A DNA stretch of 64,000 nucleotides from Enterococcus ureasiticus (lineage in GTDB: Bacteria > Bacillota > Bacilli > Lactobacillales > Enterococcaceae). Positions 1 to 8,245 of this stretch are shown piece by piece. Each line of letters opens with the position of its first letter. Position 1 is the stretch's first letter. The translations under genes and the position numbers were made by a program. The DNA lies in the NCBI RefSeq assembly GCF_001730285.1, contig NZ_MIJZ01000001.1:620001-684000 (forward strand), read 5' to 3'. Under the pieces are notes generated by a model that saw nothing but the letters and a program-made list of their open reading frames with translations, did no database searches and was not told the DNA's origin.

Positions 1-429
1 CCCACTCAAAGAATGACGATAACCACTAGGCAACCTAAATTGAAACCATACAATTGCTAAAGAAAGAATCGAAACAAGCGTAAATACTAACAAAAAACCA
101 TTTTTATTATACAGTGTATGCTTACTACTCTGACTTCGAATATTTGCCCAAAAACCTATTTTATAGCGCCTAATTTTCGGTTTTACTCCTAATTTACGTA
201 ATATTTTTTTCTGTTGAGGTTTGAACGTAAAATGAATGATGACTTCCAGCATAAAAATAATCAGCATGACTAGTAGTGGGAGTTTTCCAGATAAAATAAA
301 GCTTTCGATTGAGGGGTGAAAAAAATGAATCAACTCATATATTGCAATATACAATATAGAAGCGATTGGAATCAAATACATGAAAATTATACCAAAGAAT
401 TCTAATAAAAAGAAAAATCCTTTTTTCAT
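1..429 (-). CDS. Partial membrane protein, cut by window edge
   Basis: Reading the minus strand from an ATG at 429 gives an open frame of 143 codons that runs off the left edge without a stop. It begins MKKGFFFLLEFFGIIF and has a long hydrophobic N-terminal region with two or more membrane spans, then a basic stretch (FKPQQKKILRKLGVKPK) and another span near the edge. It lies just downstream of the 186-residue membrane protein and in the same direction, so the two are probably co-transcribed. I do not recognise the family. Confidence 0.6.
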   Translation of the reverse strand, partial: MKKGFFFLLEFFGIIFMYLIPIASILYIAIYELIHFFHPSIESFILSGKLPLLVMLIIFMLEVIIHFTFKPQQKKILRKLGVKPKIRRYKIGFWANIRSQSSKHTLYNKNGFLLVFTLVSILSLAIVWFQFRLPSGYRHSLSG

Positions 430-479
430 CAAAACATCCTTTCAAAAAACAGTTGCACATCGAATCTAATATATTTTGT

Positions 480-1040
480 CTAATAATGATAACTCCTTAA
501 CAACGTTACTTCTTTGAATTCAAGCTCTAGTCCTTTGGGAAGGTCTATTTCTACATTGCCCAAATCAATGTTTCGTTTCTCACCACTAATCAAGACTTTT
601 CGACTTAGGTTTCGTTTGATTAAGCTTACCATCAGTATGGTCTGCTTTTGCTCTTTTTTTAAGGTATCATCGTAGCGAAAAATTTTCTCTTCACGGACTT
701 TTGTCAACTGATTTAATTTCAATTTATTTTGAGATTGAGGAAATTTAATGTCTTTTTTTATATTAATCTCAGTCAATTCTTTATTTGAAATAGCCGCCAC
801 TAACTCTTCCCACGTATAAATATCGACATATTTCTTTTCCTTGATGACCAATAAATCTTCTTGTTTTTTTGATAGATGAAGTAAATAAGGATCATCTGAT
901 TTATTTCTTCCGTAGATTAGGAAAATCAACGCAAGGAGAAAGAACAATGGTAATAATACTATTTTTAATAGCTGAGTTGAGCGTTTTTTTGCAGCGTATT
1001 GTTTTTCTTTGCGTTTGTTTTTTCTTGAACTATCATTCAT
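480..1040 (-). CDS. Short membrane-anchored pectate-lyase-like protein
   Basis: A 186-residue protein with a Lys/Arg-rich N-terminus followed by one membrane segment (about residues 23-43) and an extracellular part. The stretch YTWEELVAAISNKELTEINI resembles the start of the pectate-lyase-like adhesive beta-helix domain found in lactobacillus and enterococcus surface proteins. The family is usually much longer; here the stop comes soon after the first predicted strands (ends RSYHY), so it may be a truncated adhesin or a small regulatory relative. The start is supported by AGGAGG just upstream of the ATG. It follows the nucleotide-sugar dehydrogenase closely, suggesting an operon for surface polysaccharide or surface protein functions. 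The family assignment is from pattern recognition only. Confidence 0.55.
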   Translation of the reverse strand: MNDSSRKNKRKEKQYAAKKRSTQLLKIVLLPLFFLLALIFLIYGRNKSDDPYLLHLSKKQEDLLVIKEKKYVDIYTWEELVAAISNKELTEINIKKDIKFPQSQNKLKLNQLTKVREEKIFRYDDTLKKEQKQTILMVSLIKRNLSRKVLISGEKRNIDLGNVEIDLPKGLELEFKEVTLLRSYHY

Positions 1041-1087
1041 TATTTTTTCACCTCCTATTTGAACAATCCTTAATCAAAGTGGGGGCA

Positions 1088-2317
1088 TTATACTGTCGTT
1101 AAATCATAAAACAATCGGCTCTTATCCATAATAAGTTTTTTCTTCTCTTCATACACATCATGATCCACAGCATATATTACTAGATCATATTGCATCAGTT
1201 GCTGATAGTCTTGATCCAAATTGATAACTGTTTCATTTATTGATGTACTGTAAGGGTGCATCACATCATCATATGCAACAATCGATATATTTTTCTCTTT
1301 TAATTTTTTTATTAATGAGATAACTGATGACATTCTGACATCTGCAACATTTTTTTTATATGTCACACCTAAAACAGCGATATTCATCTCTGTAAAATCT
1401 TTTTTGCTCGCTGTTGTAAGATCTTTGATTTTCTCTAAGTAATAATCAAGCATTGAATCATTGATTTTTCCTGCTATATCGATCAATGGTGTTTCTACTC
1501 CTCGGTCTGCCATCAACCATGTGAGATAATAAGGATCTACAGGAATACAGTGTCCTCCAATACCTAAATTTGGTGTAAACTTCATAAATCCAAAAGGTTT
1601 TGTTGCTGCTGCTTCCAACACCTCACCTACGTCAATATCTAAATTATCCGAAATTTTTTGAAGTTCATCCGCTAACGCGATATTGACCAGCCGAAAAGTA
1701 TTTTCATATATTTTAGCTAATTCAGCTGTTTTCAAATTAGGAACGGAAGAAACATGGCTTCCAAAAAAATCTTTCACTTGTGATAAGCATTTGTCTGTAT
1801 ATCCTGCAACGATTCTTGGGATTTTGACACTCTGAGATTGTGTATTGCCTGGATCGATTCTTTCCGGGGAATAAGCGATGAAAAGATCGATTCCGATATG
1901 ATAGCCAAGCTTAGAAAACTCAGCTACAAGGTATTCTTCAGTTGTTCCGGGATACGTTGTACTTTCTAAAATGATCAATGAACCTCTTTTCACTTTATTT
2001 TTGATCAAATCAACAGCCGATTTGATATAGCTTAGATCAGGAATTTTATTTTTATCGATTGGCGTCGGCACATCAATAATGTAAATATCTTTTTCTTTAA
2101 TTAGTTGCTCATCATAGGTAAATAAAGTGCCTTTTTCTTTTAGCATTTGAACGGTTTCATCCGATACAGTGTCAAGATGACTTACCCCTTTATTTAGTAT
2201 GTCAACTTTTCGTTTATCAATATCAAACCCAATTACCTTATGAGCATTTTTCACATGATTTATTACACTTGGCAGCCCAACATATCCTAAACCGATTACC
2301 ACTACTTCTTTTTTCAT
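1088..2317 (-). CDS. UDP-sugar 6-dehydrogenase (WecC/TviB-like)
   Basis: A protein of about 409 residues that oxidises a UDP-sugar (UDP-GlcNAc, UDP-ManNAc or UDP-glucose type) to the uronic acid with NAD+, supplying precursors for a surface polysaccharide. Visible features: the N-terminal Rossmann motif GLGYVGLPS, ESTTYPGTTEE in the substrate-binding half, and the catalytic-cysteine motif GIGGHCIPVDPYY. The frame can be extended to a GTG at 2362, but that codon has no ribosome binding site. The ATG at 2317, at MKKEVVVIGLGY, follows GGGAGA at somewhat long spacing and fits the family N-terminus. The window shows no glycosyltransferases next to it, so the sugar cannot be told. Confidence 0.85.
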   Translation of the reverse strand: MKKEVVVIGLGYVGLPSVINHVKNAHKVIGFDIDKRKVDILNKGVSHLDTVSDETVQMLKEKGTLFTYDEQLIKEKDIYIIDVPTPIDKNKIPDLSYIKSAVDLIKNKVKRGSLIILESTTYPGTTEEYLVAEFSKLGYHIGIDLFIAYSPERIDPGNTQSQSVKIPRIVAGYTDKCLSQVKDFFGSHVSSVPNLKTAELAKIYENTFRLVNIALADELQKISDNLDIDVGEVLEAAATKPFGFMKFTPNLGIGGHCIPVDPYYLTWLMADRGVETPLIDIAGKINDSMLDYYLEKIKDLTTASKKDFTEMNIAVLGVTYKKNVADVRMSSVISLIKKLKEKNISIVAYDDVMHPYSTSINETVINLDQDYQQLMQYDLVIYAVDHDVYEEKKKLIMDKSRLFYDLTTV

Positions 2318-2472
2318 CTCACTCTTCACTATCTCCCTTTTTTTCGCAATCCTTTTGCTCACAAAAAAGATAACACAGGTTTGACAGAATTGTCTATGCT
2401 CTCCGCAATAAACACGTTATTCTAAAGCATATGTATAAATGAGTTTATCACAGCTCTATATTTAATTTAAAA

Positions 2473-2510
2473 TAAAAAAAACACGTACAAACAATGTTTA
2501 ATACGTGTTT
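2473..2510 (-). terminator. Terminator of the polA-mutM-coaE operon
   Basis: An 8-bp perfect stem (2479-2486 with 2503-2510, AAACACGT/ACGTGTTT) is followed on the minus strand by a run of T residues. It lies just past the coaE stop and matches a factor-independent terminator for the operon. Confidence 0.8.
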
Positions 2511-2575
2511 CACTATATTCATTTTCACTATTTTTAAATTATCAACAAAAAACGAAAACTAAAAATCTCGTTATT

Positions 2576-3172
2576 TTATTCAAAAATATTTTTAGATACC
2601 CATTTTTTCACTTTTTTTTCTGTCTCTTCAATACTTTTTTGATTATCAAACACGATATCTGCCTTTTCTTTTTTCTTCTCAATGGACAATTGACTTTTGA
2701 TCCGTTGTTGCGCTTCGGCTTGCGTCAAGTTATCTCGTTTCATCAAACGGGCTAGTTGCGTTTCTTCTGGAATATAAACAACTGCAACTTTGTCAACAAA
2801 CTTATCATAACCTCCTTCAAATAATAGAGGGATATCAACAATAACCAACGGGGCCTGATTTTTTTTATCAGCAATCTGAGTTAAAATCGCTTTTTTCAAA
2901 AAGGGAGAGAGTATTTCATTCAGTTTTTTTCTTTTTTTCTCATCAGAAAAAATAATTTCACCTAGTTTTTTTCGGTCTAATGAACCATCTTTGCTTACTA
3001 TTTCAGAACCAAAAACAGCTACTACTTTCTCCAATGCTGGCGTCCCTACTTCAACGATTTCTCGAGCAATTACATCCGCATCGACGATAGGAAAATTCAG
3101 ACTCTTGAATACAGTAACAACTGTACTTTTCCCTGTTGCAATACCGCCTGTCAGCCCTAATATCATACCCAT
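2576..3172 (-). CDS. coaE: Dephospho-CoA kinase
   Basis: A 198-residue cytoplasmic kinase that phosphorylates the ribose 3'-OH of dephospho-CoA, the last step of coenzyme A synthesis. The P-loop GGIATGKST is at residues 9-17; DADVIAREIV and VDIPLLFEGG are characteristic family motifs. Length is normal. The ATG at 3172 is 3 bp after the mutM stop and follows GAGGA at good spacing, so translation is probably coupled to mutM. The polA-mutM-coaE order is common in Lactobacillales. Confidence 0.95.
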   Translation of the reverse strand: MGMILGLTGGIATGKSTVVTVFKSLNFPIVDADVIAREIVEVGTPALEKVVAVFGSEIVSKDGSLDRKKLGEIIFSDEKKRKKLNEILSPFLKKAILTQIADKKNQAPLVIVDIPLLFEGGYDKFVDKVAVVYIPEETQLARLMKRDNLTQAEAQQRIKSQLSIEKKKEKADIVFDNQKSIEETEKKVKKWVSKNIFE

Positions 3173-3175
3173 TGG

Positions 3176-4012
3176 TCAATTCCTCACTTTCAAGGTTTGA
3201 CACTTGGGACAAAAATGTGTGCCGCGTTGTGCTACTTTTATTTTTTTGATTGGCGTTGCACACCTTGGACAAGGTTTCTCAGTCTGACCATAGACATTTA
3301 GTGAAATTTGAAATGTTCCCGCTTCTCCTAGCGCATTTAGATAACTACGTATCGTAGTTCCGCCTGCTTCAACAGCACAGCCAAGAACATCAATAATTGC
3401 ATAATATAGCTGTTCCACTTCCTTTGGCTTTAACGTGTCTGCTGGTTGTTCAGGATGGATCTTCGCTTCCCATAACGCTTCATCCACATAGATATTGCCT
3501 AAGCCTGTCACTAAACGCTGATCTAATAATAAGGGTTTAATTGCTTTATGATGTTTTTTTAACCCTGTACGAAATTCAGGCAGCTTGAATTCAGACGGAA
3601 TCGGCTCAGGGCCTAAAGCTAAAATCCCTTTGTAATTTTCCCCTTGATTCTTAGGTACCAAAACCATACGGCCAAATTTCCGAACATCAAGATAACGTAA
3701 TTCAGTTCCGTCAGTAAAGGTAAAAATCACATGCGTGTGCTTAGTCCGCTCCTCTTCTGGTTCATGGGTTTCATATTTTCCTTCCATTCGTAAATGGGAA
3801 ATCATATCATAATTCGTTAATCTAAAAATCAAAAACTTGCCGCGACGTTCCATTTTTTCAATCGTTTGACCAATCAACTGTTGTGCAAAAATTTCTGATT
3901 CCGGTGACTCAATGATTCTCGGCCATAATATCGTAACTTCTTCGATCGTCTTTCCAACCACTAATTTTTCTAACCCTTTTCTGACTGTTTCAACTTCCGG
4001 TAATTCAGGCAA
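3176..4012 (-). CDS. mutM: Formamidopyrimidine-DNA glycosylase, TTG start
   Basis: A 278-residue base-excision repair enzyme that removes oxidised purines such as 8-oxoG and nicks the abasic site. Catalysis needs proline as the residue right after the initiator, so the protein must begin PELPEVETVRKGL after the start codon. In the DNA this proline is preceded by TTG at 4012, with AAGGAGAG seven bases upstream, so TTG is the start and not the upstream ATG at 4048. The C-terminus carries the zinc finger (CPRC...CPKC, about residues 245-268). It sits between polA and coaE in one operon. Confidence 0.95.
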   Translation of the reverse strand: MPELPEVETVRKGLEKLVVGKTIEEVTILWPRIIESPESEIFAQQLIGQTIEKMERRGKFLIFRLTNYDMISHLRMEGKYETHEPEEERTKHTHVIFTFTDGTELRYLDVRKFGRMVLVPKNQGENYKGILALGPEPIPSEFKLPEFRTGLKKHHKAIKPLLLDQRLVTGLGNIYVDEALWEAKIHPEQPADTLKPKEVEQLYYAIIDVLGCAVEAGGTTIRSYLNALGEAGTFQISLNVYGQTEKPCPRCATPIKKIKVAQRGTHFCPKCQTLKVRN

Positions 4013-4110
4013 ATTCCATCTCTCCTTAGAAGAAAAGACCGAAACCAACGCGTCAAAGTTTTCAAAACTTTTTTCGTTTGGTCAGTCTTTTCTTAAATTA
4101 TTTTAGTTTA

Positions 4111-6756
4111 CTATTTTGCTTCGTACCATGTTTTCCCCCAACTGCTGTCAGTCAATAACGGTACATGCAAAGTAACAGCGTTTTCCATTACATCTTTCAC
4201 TAATGCATCTAGTTTTTCTAATTCAGATTCAGGTACTTCAAAGACAAGTTCATCATGCACTTGTAGTAACATCGTCGCTTGCATATTTTCTTCTTTTAGT
4301 CGATCTTGCATGTTGATCATCGCAATTTTCAAAATATCAGCAGCACTTCCTTGGATCGGTGTATTGATCGCAGTCCGTTCTGCAAAAGAACGCAAATTAA
4401 AATTACGTGAATTGATATCTGGTAAATAACGGCGACGGTTATACAATGTTTCTACAAATCCTTTATCCTTTGCGTCTCGAACGATATCTTCCATATATTT
4501 TTTAACGCCTGGGTATTTTTCAAAATAGGTATCGATATATTCTTGCGCTTGTTTTCTAGTAATACCCAGATTTTGTGACAAACCATAATCACTGATTCCA
4601 TAGACAATCCCAAAGTTTACCGCTTTCGCTTGACGACGCATATTTGGCGTCACATCCTCTGGTTTTTCAATACCAAATACACGCATTGCTGTACTTGAGT
4701 GAATATCTTGCCCTTCAATAAACGCTTCTTTCAAATGTTGATCATCTGAAATATGAGCTAAAACACGTAATTCGATTTGAGAATAATCAGATGAAAAAAT
4801 CAACCAGTCTTTCTCTCTTGGTACAAATGCCTCACGAATTTTCCGTCCTTCTTCTAAACGGATCGGAATATTTTGCAAGTTAGGATCCACTGAGCTTAAA
4901 CGTCCAGTTTGAGTTAATGTTTGAACGTAGCGTGTATGAATTTTGTCATCCGGCTGAATCACTTTTAGTAGTCCTTCAACATAAGTCGATTGAATTTTGG
5001 CAATCTGACGGTAAACTAAAATGTCTTCTACGATCGGTGCTTGTTCTTTTAATTGTTCTAATACGTCCACTGCAGTTGAATATCCAGTTTTTGTTTTTTT
5101 AATGACTGGCAAACCCATTTTTTCAAATAAAATTACCCCTAATTGTTTAGGTGAATTCAAGTTGAATTCTTCGCCTGCTTCTGCATATATTTTTTGTTCG
5201 ATTTCACGTAGTCGATCTGAAAATTCGATACGCATTTCTTTCAATCGATTAGCATCCACACGAATTCCTGTGATCTCCATATCGCCTAAAATTTTCGAGA
5301 GTGGTAATTCCATTTTATAGAATAGATCTGCTTGATTTTTCTCCACTAATTCTGCAGCAAGCTTTTCAGAAAGAAAATGGATTGCATTGACTTTTCTCGC
5401 AAGATGACTGAAGAATGCCTCATCATCTTCCGGCAAGCCTTTTTTCGCACCCTTTCCGTAAACTGATTCATCAGAATGAATATCCGTATAGCCGTAATGC
5501 TGCGCTACGCCTTCAATATCCGCACTATTATCATTTGTATCTAATAAGTATGCTGCTAATAATACATCAAACGTAATCCCTTGAGGCTTACCAACATAAC
5601 GGTTAAGCGAGACATACGTCCGTTTTGCATCATAAACTATTTTTTTATATTTTTCTGACAACAACCAATCAATAAATGGTTTGCTTTCAAATAGTTCCAA
5701 GCTATTCGTCGTATATACTTTGTTCTTCGTTCCCCAAGCAACACCTACGATCGGTGAAGTGTGATAGTTATCTTCAAGCATTTCAATATATAATGCCATA
5801 TCATCAGTAAACATTTCTTCTGTAAATGTATCTACCACATCAAAATGCACATCTCCTAGCTCAACGATTTCTTCTTCAACATTTAATTTGCTTAGCATTT
5901 GCTTGAATTCCATTTCTTTATAAAATGGAATCAATTTTTCTAAGTCTTTTCCTTCATATTTAAGTTCATCGATATTTATTTCAACTGGAGAATCTACATT
6001 AATCGTGGCCAAGCGTTTAGACATAAAGGCTTGTTCTTTATCGTTGATCAGATTCTCTTTCATTTTGCTTTGCTTCAAGCTATCGATGTTTTCGTAAACA
6101 CCTTCGACTGAACCAAATTCTTTCAATAATTTAATAGCGGTCTTCTCACCGATTTTCGTCACCCCAGGAATATTATCTGAAGTATCTCCGGCTAAACCTT
6201 TCATATCGATGATTTGATTGGGTGTTAAACCATCATATTTTTCAGCTACATGTTCTGGTGTATAAGTCTCTAAATCGCTAACACCTTTGATCGTAATATC
6301 AACCTTCACTGAGTCTGTCGCTAGTTGCGTTAAATCTCGATCTCCAGACAACACAACAACATCAAATTCGTCTTTCGGTACTTTAGTAGCAAGCGTTCCG
6401 ATGATGTCATCTGCTTCATAATTGTCTAACTCATAATATTTCACACCTAAACCAGTCAACAATTCGCGAATATAAGGCATTTGTTCTTTAAATTCTCCTG
6501 GTGTTTTCGAACGACCTGCTTTATATTCTGGATAAAATTCGGTTCTAAAGGTTGTTTTTCCTGCATCAAATGCAACTAAAACATGGGTCGGATTTTCTTT
6601 TGTCATGACGTTTTCAAACATATTATTAAACGCATATACAGCATTTGTATGTAACCCATTTTTATTTTTAAAACGTTCTAGGGAATTGTGCAAAGCAAAA
6701 AACGCTCGAAAAGCTACACTGTTTCCATCAACTAATAATAACTTATTTTTTGTCAT
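4111..6756 (-). CDS. polA: DNA polymerase I
   Basis: An 881-residue repair and Okazaki-fragment-maturation polymerase. The N-terminal third is the 5'-3' exonuclease (LLVDGNSVAFRAFFAL, DADDIIGTLA-like metal sites, DTSDNIPGV). The middle corresponds to the 3'-5' exonuclease fold, which in Bacillus-type enzymes has lost its acidic residues. The C-terminal half has polymerase motifs A (DYSQIELRVLAHIS), B (RRQAKAVNFGIVYGIS) and C (LQVHDELVFEVP). An upstream ATG at 6780 is possible, but the ATG at 6756 (MTKNKLLLVDGN) has GAGGAG seven bases upstream. It is the first gene of the polA-mutM-coaE operon. Confidence 0.97.
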   Translation of the reverse strand: MTKNKLLLVDGNSVAFRAFFALHNSLERFKNKNGLHTNAVYAFNNMFENVMTKENPTHVLVAFDAGKTTFRTEFYPEYKAGRSKTPGEFKEQMPYIRELLTGLGVKYYELDNYEADDIIGTLATKVPKDEFDVVVLSGDRDLTQLATDSVKVDITIKGVSDLETYTPEHVAEKYDGLTPNQIIDMKGLAGDTSDNIPGVTKIGEKTAIKLLKEFGSVEGVYENIDSLKQSKMKENLINDKEQAFMSKRLATINVDSPVEINIDELKYEGKDLEKLIPFYKEMEFKQMLSKLNVEEEIVELGDVHFDVVDTFTEEMFTDDMALYIEMLEDNYHTSPIVGVAWGTKNKVYTTNSLELFESKPFIDWLLSEKYKKIVYDAKRTYVSLNRYVGKPQGITFDVLLAAYLLDTNDNSADIEGVAQHYGYTDIHSDESVYGKGAKKGLPEDDEAFFSHLARKVNAIHFLSEKLAAELVEKNQADLFYKMELPLSKILGDMEITGIRVDANRLKEMRIEFSDRLREIEQKIYAEAGEEFNLNSPKQLGVILFEKMGLPVIKKTKTGYSTAVDVLEQLKEQAPIVEDILVYRQIAKIQSTYVEGLLKVIQPDDKIHTRYVQTLTQTGRLSSVDPNLQNIPIRLEEGRKIREAFVPREKDWLIFSSDYSQIELRVLAHISDDQHLKEAFIEGQDIHSSTAMRVFGIEKPEDVTPNMRRQAKAVNFGIVYGISDYGLSQNLGITRKQAQEYIDTYFEKYPGVKKYMEDIVRDAKDKGFVETLYNRRRYLPDINSRNFNLRSFAERTAINTPIQGSAADILKIAMINMQDRLKEENMQATMLLQVHDELVFEVPESELEKLDALVKDVMENAVTLHVPLLTDSSWGKTWYEAK

Positions 6757-6869
6757 CTTTTTTCTCCTCATCTTCAGCAAACTGGTTTCCTTCTTATTCT
6801 AACAAAAATCCGTCAACTTTGCAGTAGGAAGGAACTAAAGTTCGTAAAGCTCATTGAATTGAAAACAAA

Positions 6870-7000
6870 ATAAGACCCGCTCTGCACACTCAGAGCGGGT
6901 CAATTAGGAGTTCACACAAATGAAATTGATTACTTGTAATTATTGTCTTTCTTCTATGTCCTTATAATACAAGCAATTTGTGAATATTATATGAACGAAC
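6870..7000 (-). repeat. Intergenic hairpin module, copy A
   Basis: A perfect 11-bp stem (6874-6884 with 6891-6901, GACCCGCTCTG around loop CACACT) is followed on the minus strand by TTATTTTG, so it can terminate leftward transcription. Next to it, 6912-6996 carries a block (CACAAATGAA ... GAATATTATATGAA) that recurs in degenerate form beside the next hairpin at 7191-7255. The loop-proximal sequence CTGCACACTCAG is identical in both hairpins. The 517-bp gap between polA and the reductase gene holds these two modules and no convincing ORF. Confidence 0.6.
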
Positions 7001-7141
7001 GGTTGCCAAAATGTAATTTTTTTAGGTTGGAAATAGTCTTTTGGTTTGTAGCTCACCTTTTCCTAAAACTACTTTGAAGTATAAACAAAATTACTGAGTT
7101 AGCGTAATTAATACAAGCTCACAATTATCTTCAATTTACAC

Positions 7142-7255
7142 AAAAACGCCCATTCTGCACACTCAGATAGGACGTTTTTTTTATCATTACACACAAATGA
7201 AGTTCATTTCCACTACTTCATCTTACAAGTAATTTTTGAATATTATGTGAATGAA
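7142..7255 (-). repeat. Intergenic hairpin module, copy B
   Basis: A second copy of the module at 6870-7000. The hairpin (7142-7182) has the same core CTGCACACTCAG, an internal 2-bp mismatch and T-runs on both sides, so it can act as a terminator for the upstream aldo/keto reductase. The following block (7191-7255) again contains CACAAATGAA and GAATATTATGTGAA. Whether these modules are read-out terminators, small RNAs or a repeat family cannot be decided from sequence alone. Confidence 0.6.
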
Positions 7256-7273
7256 ACAATTCAAATTTGTAAA

Positions 7274-8185
7274 TTAAGGTAGAATATTCCCAGCTGCACG
7301 ATAAATTTCATACCATTCTTCTCTACTTATTATAATATCGGCTGCTTTAGCAATCTCTTTGATTCGTTCTTTATTCATGCTTCCTGCTATGACTTGCATT
7401 TTTGCAGGATGTCTTAAAATCCATGCTGTAGCTAGACCTGTTGAAGTACAATTGTGACGTTCAGCAATTTGATCTAACGTCGCATTTAGTTCTGAAAATT
7501 TCTCATTACCAATAAAAACACCTTCAAAGAAACCATATTGATAAGGAGACCACGCTTGGATAGTCATCTCATTCAAACGAGAATAATCTAAAATGCTGCC
7601 ATCTCTATCAATACTTGCATCATCAGTCATGTTCACATGAATACCTTGGTCGATCATATCTGTATGTTTGATCCCAAACTGCAACTGATTTGCTAAAAGT
7701 GGTTGTTTCACAGTTTTTTTCAATAAATCGATTTGCATTGGTTTTTGGTTACTAACACCAAAATATTTTACTTTTCCTTGTGATTCCAGTTGATCAAAAG
7801 CTGCTGCTACTTCTTCTGGCTCAACAAGTGTATCCGGCCGATGAAGCAATAATGCATCTACATAATCAACGCCTAGACGTTTTAAACTGCCTTCAACAGA
7901 AGAAACGATATGTTCTTTTGAGAAATCAAACATTCCTTTACGAATACCGCATTTTGTCTGGATGATGATATCTTCTCTTTTGATTGATGTTTCTTTCAAC
8001 GCTTTACCAAAAATCGTTTCACATTCCCCACCGCCATAAATATCTGCATGATCAAAAAAATCAATGCCATGATCATAGGCTGTTTCAATAATTTCTGCGG
8101 GATTTTCGGCTCCATTCATTCTCATACACCCAAGAATAACTGATGCCACTTGTAAATCACTTGTCCCAAATTGAATTTTTTTCAC
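7274..8185 (-). CDS. Aldo/keto reductase, GTG start
   Basis: A 303-residue NADPH-dependent oxidoreductase of the aldo/keto reductase superfamily, resembling the YdhF group. The catalytic tetrad can be placed: Asp in FFDHADIYG, Tyr in the same motif, Lys in IIQTKCGI and His in LLLHRPD. The barrel ends in QVIAGSMNKERI, the region that binds the cofactor phosphate. The start is GTG at 8185, seven bases after a strong AGGAGG; the frame extends to 8212 without a binding site. The substrate is unknown. It appears to be a single-gene unit ending at the hairpin at 7142-7182. Confidence 0.85.
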   Translation of the reverse strand: MKKIQFGTSDLQVASVILGCMRMNGAENPAEIIETAYDHGIDFFDHADIYGGGECETIFGKALKETSIKREDIIIQTKCGIRKGMFDFSKEHIVSSVEGSLKRLGVDYVDALLLHRPDTLVEPEEVAAAFDQLESQGKVKYFGVSNQKPMQIDLLKKTVKQPLLANQLQFGIKHTDMIDQGIHVNMTDDASIDRDGSILDYSRLNEMTIQAWSPYQYGFFEGVFIGNEKFSELNATLDQIAERHNCTSTGLATAWILRHPAKMQVIAGSMNKERIKEIAKAADIIISREEWYEIYRAAGNILP

Positions 8186-8245
8186 TGAAAAACCTCCTAA
8201 AATTATATTCACAAATATATTTTAACACACATTAGTGAAAGGGCT

